Assembly (NCBI RefSeq): GCF_025352645.1
Contig: NZ_JANXSO010000035.1
Location: forward strand, 1 to 62,938
Reading direction: 5' to 3'
DNA length: 62,938 nucleotides
From: Iodobacter sp.
Lineage (GTDB): Bacteria > Pseudomonadota > Gammaproteobacteria > Burkholderiales > Chitinibacteraceae
The position numbers were made by a program, and so were the translations under genes. Position 1 is the stretch's first letter; every line of letters begins with the position of its first letter. Shown piece by piece: positions 53,029 through 62,845 of this stretch. The notes below the pieces were generated by a model. It had not been told where the DNA came from and searched no databases. It worked only from the letters and a program-made list of their open reading frames with translations.

Positions 53029-53778
53029 ATGACCGCAATTCCTGAATATTTAGAGCAAGACCTTTATCTTACGACAGTAAATGGTCTTAAGTCTTTGCAT
53101 TTTGATGAGCAATCGACACAAAGTGCGATGGATCTCGATGATCCTTATGTTTTGGCATTGGGTTATTCGCAAACGATGATGGGATTTTTATTATTTAACG
53201 CTCAGCCTGCCCATGTGCTTATTGTAGGATTAGGGGGTGGGTCTTTGCCTAAATATTGTTATCGGCATTTGTCTGAATGTAAAGTCACTACCTTAGAAAT
53301 AAGCCATGAAGTGATTGCGCTGCGTAATGAATTTTTTATTCCGAAAGATAATCAGCGATTTGAAATTATTCAAGCAGATGCGGTTAAATATATGGCCGAT
53401 GGTTTAGCCAGTGCCGATGTGATTATGCTGGATGCGTATAACAAAGAGGGCCTACCTGCCGAGCTGGCAAGTGAATCTTATTACGATCATTGCCGAATGG
53501 CGCTTTCAGAGCAAGGTGTATTAGTGATTAATTTATGGGGCACGGATGCTAAATTAAGTATTTATTTAGAACGCTTAAAGCGCATCTTTAATGGCCGTAT
53601 ATGGTATTGCCGTGCATTTAATAGCTATAACGTGATTGTATTTGCAAGTAATGATGAAAATCATAAAATAAATTGGATTAAATTATTATTTTTAGCCTCT
53701 AAATTAGAGGCCGATCATGCTCTGGATTTGCAAGGTATTGTACGGCGCTTGCGTGCTGGTTTGGTTTATACCGGGTGA
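53029..53778 (+). CDS. spermidine synthase-like (SpeE-fold) protein
   Basis: 249 residues with the aminopropyltransferase/methyltransferase Rossmann fold: HVLIVGLGGGSLPKYCYRH is the nucleotide-binding loop, VTTLEISHEVIAL the acidic strand end and DVIMLDAYNKEG the catalytic region. The N-terminal domain of true spermidine synthase is short here. Many such proteins are annotated as spermine/spermidine synthases without proof. Its start faces the GIY-YIG gene in a five-base divergent gap, so their promoters must overlap each other's coding region. Confidence 0.82.
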   Translation: MTAIPEYLEQDLYLTTVNGLKSLHFDEQSTQSAMDLDDPYVLALGYSQTMMGFLLFNAQPAHVLIVGLGGGSLPKYCYRHLSECKVTTLEISHEVIALRNEFFIPKDNQRFEIIQADAVKYMADGLASADVIMLDAYNKEGLPAELASESYYDHCRMALSEQGVLVINLWGTDAKLSIYLERLKRIFNGRIWYCRAFNSYNVIVFASNDENHKINWIKLLFLASKLEADHALDLQGIVRRLRAGLVYTG

Positions 53779-53852
53779 AGTTTTAAAAATAATTATTAAG
53801 AAACGGGTATCATTCCAGCCCTTAATTGGGCATTAAAATAAGAGATCATGAA

Positions 53853-54080
53853 ATGCAAGAATTTGAAGTAGAACTGAGTAATGAATTTATCGAGCTGCAT
53901 AATCTACTCAAAATCACTAATGTTGCCAGCTCTGGTGGGCAAGGCAAGATGATTGTGGCATCGGGGGATGTACAGGTGGATGGGCAGCAAGAGCTGCGTA
54001 AGGCGTGCAAAATTCGTGCTGGCCAAGTGGTGCAGGTGGGTGATGCAATTTTGATTCGCGTTGTTGCGGCTGCTGAGTAA
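53853..54080 (+). CDS. S4-domain RNA-binding protein (YbcJ-like)
   Basis: 75 residues, a single S4 domain: EFIELHNLLKITNVASSGGQ, then VQVDGQQELRKACKIRAGQVV. YbcJ-type proteins are thought to bind structured RNA, perhaps ribosomal. The ATG at 53853 with AAGAGA upstream is chosen over a TTG at 53826. It is followed after six bases by the WbuC-like gene, probably in the same transcript. Confidence 0.88.
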   Translation: MQEFEVELSNEFIELHNLLKITNVASSGGQGKMIVASGDVQVDGQQELRKACKIRAGQVVQVGDAILIRVVAAAE

Positions 54081-54086
54081 ATCACG

Positions 54087-54560
54087 ATGAAACAAATTAC
54101 CCCAGCCCATATCGCCCAGCTTGCTGATGCGGCGCAGGCCTCGCCACGCCGTCGTGCCAATCTAAATATGCATGCCGAGCTAGCCGACCCCATTCAACGG
54201 CTGGCGATTGCGATGGAGCCAGATACCTTGGTGCGCCCGCATCGCCATCCGCATACTTGGGAGCTGCTCTATCCTTTGGCGGGGCGATTTGTCGTGTTGC
54301 ATTTTGATGAAGCAGGCTATGTGATTGAGCGTTGTGTTTTAGGGGCAGAAGCTGCTGTATTAGAAACCCCAGCGGGGGTATGGCATGCGGTATTGTCTTT
54401 GGATCAGGGTGGGGTGATTTTTGAAGTCAAGCACGGCCCATATCAGCCGATTGCTGAAGCAGACTTTGCCGCATGGGGCCCTGCCGATGGCGAGGAGCTT
54501 GTTCCTGCATTACTTGCTTGGTATGCCAAGGCTCAAGTTGGTGATCGATTTGAGGCTTAG
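54087..54560 (+). CDS. WbuC-family cupin metalloprotein
   Basis: 157 residues. The cupin barrel carries the metal ligands in RPHRHPHTWELLYPLAGR and TPAGVWHAVLS. The family is named after WbuC of O-antigen clusters, but this copy stands apart from the sugar genes here, next to an S4-domain gene. The enzymatic role is not established. Confidence 0.88.
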   Translation: MKQITPAHIAQLADAAQASPRRRANLNMHAELADPIQRLAIAMEPDTLVRPHRHPHTWELLYPLAGRFVVLHFDEAGYVIERCVLGAEAAVLETPAGVWHAVLSLDQGGVIFEVKHGPYQPIAEADFAAWGPADGEELVPALLAWYAKAQVGDRFEA

Positions 54561-54778
54561 TGGTGTGTCTGCCGAGCTATGGATGGTCCAGACACAAGCT
54601 TTTAACCTGTCCTAGGCCCCATGGGCGCTAAGCAAGGTTGAAAAGATCTTTTTCGTGCCGCAAAAGCACGAGGGCTGCACCCGCTCTCAACAAAAAGATG
54701 CATCTTGATGCAATGCCGTATTTTGTTATGGCAACGGTTTAAGTTGATGCGCAGGCTGGGCATAAAATCGTGCCTAAG

Positions 54779-56098
54779 CTACATTTTATTTAGCTTTAGC
54801 CATGCGGCGTCTAGCTCGGCAAGGTGGCGTAGTTTCTCGGCAATTTTGGCCTCTAGCCCCCGTGGCGTCGGCTCATAAAAGTGCACGTCTTCTAAACCCT
54901 CAGGCAAATAACTTTCCCCCGCGGCATAGGCTTCTGGTTCGTCGTGTGCATAACGGTAGTGTTTGCCATGACCAAGCTCTTTCATTAGCTTGGTGGGGGC
55001 GTTGCGTAGGTGTATGGGGACTTCGCGGCTCTTGTCTGTGGCGATGAGTGCTTTGGCATTTTTATAGGCCAAGTAGCCCGCGTTAGATTTGGGGGCGATG
55101 GCAAGGTAAATTACGGCTTGGGCGAGGGCTAGCTCACCTTCTGGGCTACCAAGGCGCTCGAACGTTGTGGCAGCATCGTTACAGATCTGCATGGCGCGTG
55201 GGTCGGCAAGGCCAATGTCTTCCCAAGCCATACGTACAATACGCCGTGATAAATAGCGTGCGTCACAGCCACCATCTAGCATGCGGGTCAGCCAGTACAG
55301 CGCACCATCAGGGTTGGAGCCGCGTACTGATTTATGCAGCGCGGATATTTGGTCATAAAACGAGTCGCCGCCTTTGTCAAAACGTCGGGCGTTGAGGGTG
55401 AGGGTGTCGCTTAAAAAGGCTGCATCAATTTGTACACGCTTGGCGGCCAGTGCTGCAGTGGCAGATTGCTCAATTAAATTGAGTAAGCGCCTCGCATCGC
55501 CATCGGCAAAGCCAGTGAGGGTATCGATGGCCGACTGCTCAAAAGTCAGCTCTGGCAGACATTTTTGACAGGCCCGTAGTAGTAATTCGGTCAGCTCGGC
55601 CTCTGATAGCGTGTTTAAAACATAAACTTGAGCGCGGGAAAGGAGGGCGGAGTTGACTTCAAATGAAGGGTTTTCGGTGGTTGCGCCGATAAAAGTGACA
55701 AGGCCTGATTCAACAAAGGGTAAGAAAGCGTCTTGTTGGGCCTTGTTAAAACGGTGCACTTCATCCACAAATAGTAGGGTGTGCCGCCCCATGCTGCGGT
55801 GGTTTTCGGCTTCTTCCATTGCTGCGCGAATATCTTTTACGCCAGAAAAAACCGCCGAAAGTGCAATAAATTCTACATCAAAGGCGCCGGATAATAGGCG
55901 GGCGAGGGTGGTTTTGCCAACGCCAGGTGGCCCCCATAAAATCATGGAATGCAGTTTTCTGCCTAAAATAGCGGCCGCTAGTGGCTTGCCGGTGCCGAGT
56001 AAATGTTGCTGGCCAACGACTTCGTCTATGGTTTTTGGGCGTAATTGCTCGGCAAGTGGGATATGTCCTTTGCCGAGATTGGAAAATAAATCACTCAC
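54779..56098 (-). CDS. rarA: replication-associated recombination protein RarA (MgsA)
   Basis: 439 residues. AAA+ clamp-loader-like ATPase acting at stalled replication forks. Walker A is GPPGVGKTTLARLL, Walker B LLFVDEVHRF, sensor 1 FIGATTENPSF and the arginine-finger region is LLSRAQVYVL. A C-terminal tetramerisation domain follows. It lies 137 bases downstream of lolA on the same strand; lolA-rarA is a conserved pair in proteobacteria. Confidence 0.95.
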   Translation of the reverse strand: MSDLFSNLGKGHIPLAEQLRPKTIDEVVGQQHLLGTGKPLAAAILGRKLHSMILWGPPGVGKTTLARLLSGAFDVEFIALSAVFSGVKDIRAAMEEAENHRSMGRHTLLFVDEVHRFNKAQQDAFLPFVESGLVTFIGATTENPSFEVNSALLSRAQVYVLNTLSEAELTELLLRACQKCLPELTFEQSAIDTLTGFADGDARRLLNLIEQSATAALAAKRVQIDAAFLSDTLTLNARRFDKGGDSFYDQISALHKSVRGSNPDGALYWLTRMLDGGCDARYLSRRIVRMAWEDIGLADPRAMQICNDAATTFERLGSPEGELALAQAVIYLAIAPKSNAGYLAYKNAKALIATDKSREVPIHLRNAPTKLMKELGHGKHYRYAHDEPEAYAAGESYLPEGLEDVHFYEPTPRGLEAKIAEKLRHLAELDAAWLKLNKM

Positions 56099-56235
56099 TG
56101 AAATGGCATACCTAGCGATGGTTAACTGATATCAAGCACATGTTTTTTACATAAAACACAAAAAACAAACGTGTAAATGATGCGGATTTATGTGTGTTTT
56201 ACGTGCATTTTGTAGGTAAAAAAGAATGTTTGTGT

Positions 56236-56844
56236 TTATTCACGAATTACATCGGCATCTTTTGGTGGGGTGAAGCGAAACTGACTAGCATCAATTTTAG
56301 GATTGATTTTTATATCGCTAAAGTAGATGCGGGTGGTTTGCCCAAAATGGTCGTGGAGTTCCATCTGCGTAAGCTGACCTTGGTTAAAGCCAAGCTTGAT
56401 GGTGTCGAAGGAGTTGTCTGCTTTTTTAGGCTTGGCCTCTAGCCATTCGATATTGTCTTTGTTGGGGAGTGCATTGAGGGTGTAGAGGCGTTCAAATTGA
56501 TTATTACCCGCCAACAGCGCCGCAGGGCTACTTTCTAGAGCCTTGCCAATATCTTTAACAATGGCTTGTTTTAAGTCTGGATCGTAAACCCAAAATTGTT
56601 TACCGTCAGCAAGCAGGAGTTGCTCGAAAGGTTTTTGTGACATCCAGCGAAACAAACCTGGGCGTTGGATGGCAAGAATACCACTGCTGGTTTGTGTTTT
56701 GCCTTGTCTATCGCTCACAACTTGTTTAAAGCTTGCTTGCATCGATTTGGTATTGTTTAGATAGTCTTTAAGGCTGTTTGCCGCGTCTGCCAAGGCGATT
56801 TGGCTCGTCAGTATTAGCAAAAGGGTGAGAGCAAGTTGACGCAT
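56236..56844 (-). CDS. lolA: outer-membrane lipoprotein carrier protein LolA
   Basis: 202 residues with a signal peptide (about 1-19, ending ALADA). The half-barrel LolA fold is shown by LNNTKSMQASFKQVVSDRQG and PGLFRWMSQKPFEQLLLADG, which includes the Arg of the lipid-binding lid. LolA carries lipoproteins across the periplasm from LolCDE to LolB. It is upstream of rarA. Its own promoter lies between it and the ompA terminator, in about 30-70 bases. Confidence 0.94.
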   Translation of the reverse strand: MRQLALTLLLILTSQIALADAANSLKDYLNNTKSMQASFKQVVSDRQGKTQTSSGILAIQRPGLFRWMSQKPFEQLLLADGKQFWVYDPDLKQAIVKDIGKALESSPAALLAGNNQFERLYTLNALPNKDNIEWLEAKPKKADNSFDTIKLGFNQGQLTQMELHDHFGQTTRIYFSDIKINPKIDASQFRFTPPKDADVIRE

Positions 56845-56873
56845 TGGGCTTCTCCAAGCTCAAGTTAAATAGA

Positions 56874-56903
56874 AAAAAGCCCCGCACTGGCGGGGCTTTT
56901 TGC
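56874..56903 (-). terminator. intrinsic terminator after the OmpA-family gene
   Basis: Stem AAAGCCCCGC / GCGGGGCTTT with a short loop and T on both outer sides, so it can act in both directions. It lies 13 bases after the ompA stop. Confidence 0.9.
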
Positions 56904-56915
56904 CGTGGCTAAGGA

Positions 56916-57605
56916 TTACTTAGCTGGAGTGATCACTTCTTTTGTGCCTTTGATGTCGATTTCAACACGACGATCTGGGGACAGGCATTCAATCAGCTTA
57001 GCGCGTTTTTTGATTTTACCGCATGTGTCGCCAGTAACTGGCTCTGCTTTACCACGGCCTTCAAACTTGATTTGGCCTGCTGGAGCACCCTTAGTAATCA
57101 GGTAATCAGCAACAGATTTTGCACGTTTTTCAGACAGTGGTTGGTTGTATTTGTCTGAACCAATGCGGTCAGTGTAACCAATTACAACAGCTTGGCCGTC
57201 TTTAGGGTCCATTGCTTTAACTTCGTCGTACAGCTTGTCTAAAGCATCTTTACCAGCTGGCTTCAGGCTTGCTTTGTTGAAATCAAACAGAACGTCTGAT
57301 TTCAGTGTGAAGTGCTTAGTGTTGATTACTGGTGCAGCAACAACAACCGGAGCTGGAGCTGGAGCAACAACAACTGGAGCAACTACAGCAGCTGGTTTAA
57401 CGTAGCCATCACAACCTTCAACGTTTGCGGCTTCTTTAGACCATGTGCCTGTACGCCAGCATTCGCCGATACCATTTTTAACAACACCACCTGTGGTGTT
57501 TGCATTCTGTGTGTAAGCTTCTACGCCAGCAAATGCAGCAGTGCTCATAGCACCTAAGGCAGCAACAACGGCAAGGCGTGTCAGGGATTGCTTGATCGAC
57601 AGCAT
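56916..57605 (-). CDS. ompA: OmpA-family outer-membrane protein
   Basis: 229 residues. A signal peptide (ending TAAFA, about residue 26) precedes a short region with a CWRTGTW and CDG cysteine pair, a Val/Pro/Ala hinge ([14 protein letters not shown]), and a C-terminal OmpA peptidoglycan-binding domain (about 105-220, [37 protein letters not shown]). There is no N-terminal beta-barrel, so it resembles Neisseria RmpM. It probably ties porins or the outer membrane to the cell wall. Strong terminator downstream. Confidence 0.92.
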   Translation of the reverse strand: MLSIKQSLTRLAVVAALGAMSTAAFAGVEAYTQNANTTGGVVKNGIGECWRTGTWSKEAANVEGCDGYVKPAAVVAPVVVAPAPAPVVVAAPVINTKHFTLKSDVLFDFNKASLKPAGKDALDKLYDEVKAMDPKDGQAVVIGYTDRIGSDKYNQPLSEKRAKSVADYLITKGAPAGQIKFEGRGKAEPVTGDTCGKIKKRAKLIECLSPDRRVEIDIKGTKEVITPAK

Positions 57606-57952
57606 TTTTAATCTCCTAGAAAATCGTTTAGCAAGCTGATATTTATATTGCTTGTAGGTTCTGGATAAGCCTCGCGAGAGGAACCGTCAAGGCTTTTTTT
57701 CCATACACGTGCTGCATTCTAATGGTTTCACAATGCTTGCGGCAAATAGTAAGGCTGTAATTTTTGCCGCAATGTGTCTATTTTGTTGTGGAGAGACACT
57801 TCAAGCATGGGGTCAATTGGAGCATCTACGCCCCCGTGGTACACTTGATGATCGAACGCGCGTGCTGCAACTAATGTGTTGTGGCATTGCAACGGCACCA
57901 CCGTCGTCAAAAACGCGTGGTGCGTATTACATGACGCCCCGGCCCCTATCTA
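57606..57952. other. divergent region between ompA and gyrA
   Basis: 347 bases without a credible gene; short frames here have no family resemblance or good ribosome binding site. It must hold the leftward ompA promoter and leader and the rightward gyrA promoter. No strong hairpin or clear hexamers could be singled out. Confidence 0.5.
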
Positions 57953-60622
57953 ATGCTCGAAAACTTTGCCAAAGAAACAATCCCGGTAAGTCTCGAAGAG
58001 GAAATGCGCCGCTCTTACCTCGATTACGCGATGAGTGTAATCGTGGGACGCGCATTGCCCGATGTTCGTGATGGCTTAAAGCCGGTACACCGCCGCATTC
58101 TGTTTGCAATGCATGAAAGCAATAACGTTTGGAATCGCTCCTATGTGAAGTGTGCCCGCGTGATTGGTGACGTGCTCGGTAAGTATCATCCGCACGGCGA
58201 TAGCGCCGCCTACGAGGCGCTCGTGCGGATGGCGCAGGACTTTTCCCTGCGTTATCCCCTCATTGATGGCCAAGGTAACTTTGGCTCGATTGATGGCGAT
58301 TCTGCCGCTGCATATCGTTATACAGAGTGTCGTTTAGAAAAAATTTCATCCGAGTTGTTGGCGGATATCGACAAAGAAACCGTCGATTTCACCCCAAACT
58401 ATGACGAAAAAGAACTCGAACCTACAGTTCTGCCTACTCGCGTGCCTAATCTGTTGATTAATGGCTCGTCGGGGATTGCCGTTGGGATGGCGACAAATAT
58501 TCCGCCGCATAATCTCACCGAAGTGGTTGATGCCTGCCTAGCCTTGCTGGCTAATGCAGAGCTAACCATTGATGAGATTATTGACATCATCCCCGCACCT
58601 GATTTTCCGACTGCCGGTATCATTTATGGTATTCACGGTGTGCGTGAGGGTTATCGCACGGGCCGTGGCCGCGTGATTATGCGTGCACGCACTCACTTCG
58701 AAGATGTGAGCCGCGATAAGCAGGCCATCATCGTGGATGAGCTGCCGTATCAGGTCAATAAAGCGCGCCTCTTGGAGCGTATTGCTGAGCTGGTTCGCGA
58801 GAAAACCATAGAAGGCATTACCGAAATCCGTGATGAATCGGATAAATCCGGTATGCGCGTGGTGATTGAGCTTAAACGCAGTGAAGTGGCCGAGGTTATT
58901 TTAAATAATCTCTACAAGCACACTCAGCTGCAAGACAGCTTTGGTATCAATATGGTGGCACTGGTCGATGGCCAGCCGCGCTTATTGAATATCAAGCAGG
59001 TGCTGGAATGCTTCCTGCGTCATCGCCGTGAAGTGGTGACGCGCCGCACCGTATTTGAGCTGCGTAAAGCACGCGAACGCGGCCATATTCTGGAAGGCTT
59101 GGCGGTTGCATTATCCAATGTCGATGAAATTATCGCCTTGATTAAAGCTGCGCCAACGCCAGCGGAAGCAAAAGTGAGCTTGATGAGCCGCACTTGGCGC
59201 TCCGAGCTGGTTGAAGAAATGCTCAGCCGCACCGATGTCAGCGCATCGCGCCCAGATGGCTTGGCGCTCGAATTTGGCTTTAGCTTGACCGATGGCTATC
59301 GTTTATCCGATGTGCAAACTCAAGCTATCTTGGAGCTGCGTTTGCAGCGCCTGACTGGCCTTGAGCAAGACAAGATCGTGGCTGAATACCGCGATGTGAT
59401 GGAAAAAGTGCTCGATTTACTCGATATCTTAGCGCGTGAAGAGCGCGTTTCCGAAATCATCGTCACTGAGTTGAACGAAGTCAAAACCGTGTTTGGTGAC
59501 GTGCGTAAGTCCGAAATCATTGCCTACGGCGAAGATCTCAGCTTAGAAGACTTGATTACGCCGCAAGATATGGTGGTGACGCTGACGCACAGTGGCTATA
59601 TGAAAGCCACGCCAGCGGATGAATATCGCTCACAACGCCGTGGTGGCCGTGGTAAACAAGCCGCTGCGACCAAGGAAGACGATTTCATCGACAAGCTATT
59701 CGTGGCGAATACCCATGATTATGTCTTGTGCTTCTCATCGCATGGCCGCGTGTACTGGCTGAAAGTTTACAACGTGCCACAGGGTGGTCGTAATAGCCGT
59801 GGCAAGCCGATTGTTAATCTCTTGCCATTGCAAGATGGCGAGAAAATCAGCGCCATTCTGCCGGTTAAAGAGTTCACCGAAGATCAGTTTGTCTTTATGG
59901 CAACCGCAATGGGTACCGTGAAGAAAACATCTTTGGTGCATTTCTCACGCCCAATGAAGAAAGGCATTATCGCGGTTGGCTTGGATATGGACGACTACCT
60001 GGTTGGCGTTGAGCTAACGCACGGTGGCGATCAAATCATGATGTTCTCTGACGCAGGTAAATCAGTACGCTTCCACGAAGGCGATGTGCGTGCCATGGGC
60101 CGTACTGCTACTGGTGTGCGCGGCATGATGCTGCAAGAAGGTCAGAAAGTGATCTCCTTGCTGGTGGCCGAGCGCGACGATCAGCAAGTGCTGGCTGCAA
60201 CCGAAAACGGTTATGGCAAGCGCACGCCAGTCGGCGATTACCGCCTCACTAGCCGTGGTACGCAAGGCGTGATCGCCATTGATACCGGCGATCGTAACGG
60301 CAAGCTCGTTGCGGCAACGCTGGTTGAAGATAGCGATGATGTGATGCTGATCACAACGGGTGGTGTGCTGATTCGTACCAAGGTGGCTGAAATCCGTGAA
60401 ACAGGCCGCGCCGCACAGGGCGTACGCTTGATTAATCTGGATGAAGGCGAGCATTTGTCTGGTCTCGAAAAAGTATGCGAAACCGATTCAGACGATGATC
60501 TTGAAGGTGATGAAGAGCTGCTAGAGGGTGAAGTGCCTGCTGTTGATGCAGCCGACACAGAAACCCCCGCGGTAGCGGATGATGCACCTGCTGCTGAGGG
60601 CGATGCTCCAGATAGCGAGTAA
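57953..60622 (+). CDS. gyrA: DNA gyrase subunit A
   Basis: 889 residues. Breaks and rejoins DNA to add negative supercoils with GyrB. The catalytic Tyr123 lies in [11 protein letters not shown]. The quinolone-resistance region reads [17 protein letters not shown], with Ser84 (E. coli Ser83) and Glu88 where E. coli has Asp87. The GyrA box QRRGGRGKQ distinguishes it from ParC. The C-terminal beta-pinwheel is followed by an acidic tail (about 840-889) rich in Asp, Glu, Ala and Pro. The ATG has only a poor ribosome binding site. Confidence 0.95.
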   Translation: MLENFAKETIPVSLEEEMRRSYLDYAMSVIVGRALPDVRDGLKPVHRRILFAMHESNNVWNRSYVKCARVIGDVLGKYHPHGDSAAYEALVRMAQDFSLRYPLIDGQGNFGSIDGDSAAAYRYTECRLEKISSELLADIDKETVDFTPNYDEKELEPTVLPTRVPNLLINGSSGIAVGMATNIPPHNLTEVVDACLALLANAELTIDEIIDIIPAPDFPTAGIIYGIHGVREGYRTGRGRVIMRARTHFEDVSRDKQAIIVDELPYQVNKARLLERIAELVREKTIEGITEIRDESDKSGMRVVIELKRSEVAEVILNNLYKHTQLQDSFGINMVALVDGQPRLLNIKQVLECFLRHRREVVTRRTVFELRKARERGHILEGLAVALSNVDEIIALIKAAPTPAEAKVSLMSRTWRSELVEEMLSRTDVSASRPDGLALEFGFSLTDGYRLSDVQTQAILELRLQRLTGLEQDKIVAEYRDVMEKVLDLLDILAREERVSEIIVTELNEVKTVFGDVRKSEIIAYGEDLSLEDLITPQDMVVTLTHSGYMKATPADEYRSQRRGGRGKQAAATKEDDFIDKLFVANTHDYVLCFSSHGRVYWLKVYNVPQGGRNSRGKPIVNLLPLQDGEKISAILPVKEFTEDQFVFMATAMGTVKKTSLVHFSRPMKKGIIAVGLDMDDYLVGVELTHGGDQIMMFSDAGKSVRFHEGDVRAMGRTATGVRGMMLQEGQKVISLLVAERDDQQVLAATENGYGKRTPVGDYRLTSRGTQGVIAIDTGDRNGKLVAATLVEDSDDVMLITTGGVLIRTKVAEIRETGRAAQGVRLINLDEGEHLSGLEKVCETDSDDDLEGDEELLEGEVPAVDAADTETPAVADDAPAAEGDAPDSE

Positions 60623-60638
60623 TTGTTTTTATCGCAAT

Positions 60639-60671
60639 ACAACACTGGCCTGCATGACAGGCCAGTGTTGT
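60639..60671 (+). terminator. perfect hairpin after gyrA
   Basis: 14-base perfect stem ACAACACTGGCCTG / CAGGCCAGTGTTGT with a five-base loop, 17 bases after the gyrA stop. No T run follows on either strand. It may be a partial terminator, an RNA-processing stem or a protein-binding palindrome. Confidence 0.5.
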
Positions 60672-60703
60672 GTGTGGATGCTTTTAAAACTAAGGGATGA
60701 GCA

Positions 60704-61162
60704 ATGAGCGAAAAAAAGCCGATCGCATCACCTGCATTATTTAAACAAATCTCTGACTGGTTTATGACCCTGCCGCATTGCCAAATATTGGGCTTTAAAT
60801 TTGGTGACGCACACTATGGCAGCATGACAGTTTGTCTGCCGTTTAAAGATGAGCTGATTGGCAACCCCGCAACGCGGGTGATTCACGGTGGCGTTGTCAC
60901 TTCTTTGGTGGATTCAACCAGCGCTGGTGCCATTTACACCATGCTGACCGAGCTGGAAGCTATAGCCACCTTGGATTTACGCCTCGATTATTTGCGCCCA
61001 GCCAAGCCTGATTTTCCCATTTACTGTACTGCCGAGTGCTATAAACTCACTAAGCAGATCGCCTTTACCCGTGCCACGGCTTATCAGGATGATATTCATG
61101 ATCCGATTGCCTATAGCGTAGGAACCTTTATGCGCAATTCTGCACGCGAGGTGGTGTCATGA
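60704..61162 (+). CDS. PaaI-family hotdog thioesterase (first)
   Basis: 152 residues with the hotdog fold: RVIHGGVVTSLVDSTSAGAIY is the HGG motif region that binds the acyl-CoA, followed by TLDLRLDYLRPAKPD. PaaI-type enzymes cleave acyl-CoA thioesters, often hydroxyphenylacetyl-CoA or medium-chain CoAs. The substrate is not known here. A second, different hotdog gene follows, joined through a 22-codon ORF with ATGA overlaps. Two such enzymes in tandem may form a heteromer. Confidence 0.87.
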   Translation: MSEKKPIASPALFKQISDWFMTLPHCQILGFKFGDAHYGSMTVCLPFKDELIGNPATRVIHGGVVTSLVDSTSAGAIYTMLTELEAIATLDLRLDYLRPAKPDFPIYCTAECYKLTKQIAFTRATAYQDDIHDPIAYSVGTFMRNSAREVVS

Positions 61163-61227
61163 ATTTAATCACGCTTGAGGTGCTTAATGGTGTTTCTGGG
61201 CGATTAGCCCGCAAGGTGGCCGCATGA
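61159..61227 (+). CDS. 22-codon coupling ORF between two thioesterase genes
   Basis: A complete frame of 22 codons, MNLITLEVLNGVSGRLARKV plus two alanines, ends in TGA. Its ATG overlaps the stop of the first thioesterase (ATGA) and its stop overlaps the ATG of the second (ATGA). The arrangement would let ribosomes pass through three frames by termination-reinitiation. It may encode a small peptide or only serve as a translational bridge. No ribosome binding site of its own is clear. Confidence 0.4.
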   Translation: MNLITLEVLNGVSGRLARKVAA

Positions 61228-61640
61228 GCCCGCCTATTACTGATTTTGCATCGCTTTCTATCGCGGTTGATGCCGTGCCTTATGCCAAATTGCTGGGTAT
61301 TCAAAGCCGCGAACAAGATGGCCAGCCGCTGTTTTTCTTGCCGTTTCAAAAACACAATATTGGCAACACCATCTTGCCTGCATTGCATGGCGGTGTGATT
61401 GGTGGCTTTTTAGAAAACGCCGCTATTTTGCACGTGATGTGGGCCTCTGAGGCGCAAAGCGTACCAAAGATTATTGATTTTTCTATTGATTATTTACGCA
61501 CTGGGCGGCCAGCGGAGCTTTACGGCCAGTGTGAGATTATTCGCCAAGGTAAGCGCGTCGCCAATGTGCTGATGACGGCTTGGCAGGATGATCGTAGCAA
61601 GCCAGTCGCGGTTGCCCGCGCCCATTTTCTACTTGCCTAA
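61224..61640 (+). CDS. PaaI-family hotdog thioesterase (second)
   Basis: 138 residues. Hotdog fold with ILPALHGGVIGGFLENAAIL, the HGG motif in the same place as in the first gene, and IIDFSIDYLRTGRP. The two proteins are clearly related in fold but diverged in sequence, so they look like an old duplication. It is 12 bases upstream of serC. The pair may hydrolyse an acyl-CoA in a shared pathway, which cannot be named. Confidence 0.87.
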   Translation: MSPPITDFASLSIAVDAVPYAKLLGIQSREQDGQPLFFLPFQKHNIGNTILPALHGGVIGGFLENAAILHVMWASEAQSVPKIIDFSIDYLRTGRPAELYGQCEIIRQGKRVANVLMTAWQDDRSKPVAVARAHFLLA

Positions 61641-61652
61641 GGGATCAACGCC

Positions 61653-62735
61653 ATGACTCAGATTTATAATTTCTCTGCCGGCCCCGCCGTTTTGCCCCGT
61701 GAAGTATTGCTCACTGTGCAACAAGAGCTAACCGATTGGCACGGCTCGGGCATGTGCGTGATGGAAATGAGCCATCGCGGTAAAGAATTCACCCAGATTA
61801 TCCATGAGGCCGAAGCCGACCTTAGAAAACTACTGGGTATTCCTAAAAATTATAAAGTGCTGTTTTTGCAAGGCGGAGCGCATCTGCATTTCTCCATGAT
61901 TCCGCTTAACTTGCTGCCCGAAAACGGCACGATTGATGTGGTGAATACCGGTCACTGGTCCAAAATTGCCATCAAAGAAATGAAGCGGTTTGCCAAGGTC
62001 AATGTGATTGCCTCAAGCGAAGATCGCAACTTTTGCTATGTGCCTGCCGAATCTACTTGGCAACGCTCTAAAGAAGCGAGCCTTTTGCACTACTGCGCCA
62101 ATGAAACCATTGGTGGTGTTGAGTTTGCTGAAATCCCAAAAAGCGAAGTGCCGCTGATTTGTGATATGTCGTCAACCATATTATCCCGTCCTATGGATGT
62201 TTCTAAATTTGGCTTGATTTACGCCGGTGCGCAAAAAAATATTGGCCCGTCTGGCCTTTGTATCGCCATTATTCGGGAAGATTTGCTGGGTAAATCCCGC
62301 GCCAATACCCCCACCATGATGGATTACAGCGTGCATGCCGACGCCGAATCCATGTACAACACGCCACCTACATTTGGTATCTACGTGGCAGGGCTGGTAT
62401 TTAAATGGTTGTTGAATCAAGGTGGGCTGGCGGCAGTTGAGCAAAAAAACATTGAAAAAGCCTCTTTGCTGTATGAAACCATCGAATCATCGAATGGTTT
62501 TTATCACTGCCCTGTGGATAAACCGTTTCGCTCGCGCATGAACGTGCCGTTTAATTTGAAAAATGAAAAATTAGACGATGATTTCTTGGCGGGCGCTAAG
62601 GCCGCTGGCTTATTGCAATTAAAGGGCCATCGTTCAGTTGGCGGGATGCGTGCTTCCATTTACAACGCCATGCCGATCGAAGGCGTACGGGTTTTATGTG
62701 AATACATGCGCACTTTTGCAAAAAGTCACGGTTAG
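61653..62735 (+). CDS. serC: phosphoserine aminotransferase
   Basis: 360 residues, class V PLP aminotransferase in serine and pyridoxine biosynthesis. The start IYNFSAGPAVLPREVL, the PLP lysine in GLIYAGAQKNIGPSGL (about residue 196) and the C-terminal GHRSVGGMRASIYNAM are diagnostic. A gyrA-serC-pheA order is common in related bacteria; here the next gene is an insertion sequence transposase. Confidence 0.95.
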   Translation: MTQIYNFSAGPAVLPREVLLTVQQELTDWHGSGMCVMEMSHRGKEFTQIIHEAEADLRKLLGIPKNYKVLFLQGGAHLHFSMIPLNLLPENGTIDVVNTGHWSKIAIKEMKRFAKVNVIASSEDRNFCYVPAESTWQRSKEASLLHYCANETIGGVEFAEIPKSEVPLICDMSSTILSRPMDVSKFGLIYAGAQKNIGPSGLCIAIIREDLLGKSRANTPTMMDYSVHADAESMYNTPPTFGIYVAGLVFKWLLNQGGLAAVEQKNIEKASLLYETIESSNGFYHCPVDKPFRSRMNVPFNLKNEKLDDDFLAGAKAAGLLQLKGHRSVGGMRASIYNAMPIEGVRVLCEYMRTFAKSHG

Positions 62736-62845
62736 TGATTCGCAGGGTGGGTGAAATATTGGGCTTTCCTTTCCTAAATAATTGAGTGGTTTTTTTTATT
62801 AACTGATGTTACGCACCCAAAGCCCGAATCCGTTAACCTTACAAC

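Noticed and set aside
54640-54780. GATGCATC/TGATGCA repeats between wbuC and rarA as a terminator or operator
   Set aside because: Short, imperfect and without a T run. The convergent genes need a terminator, but this one cannot be supported.
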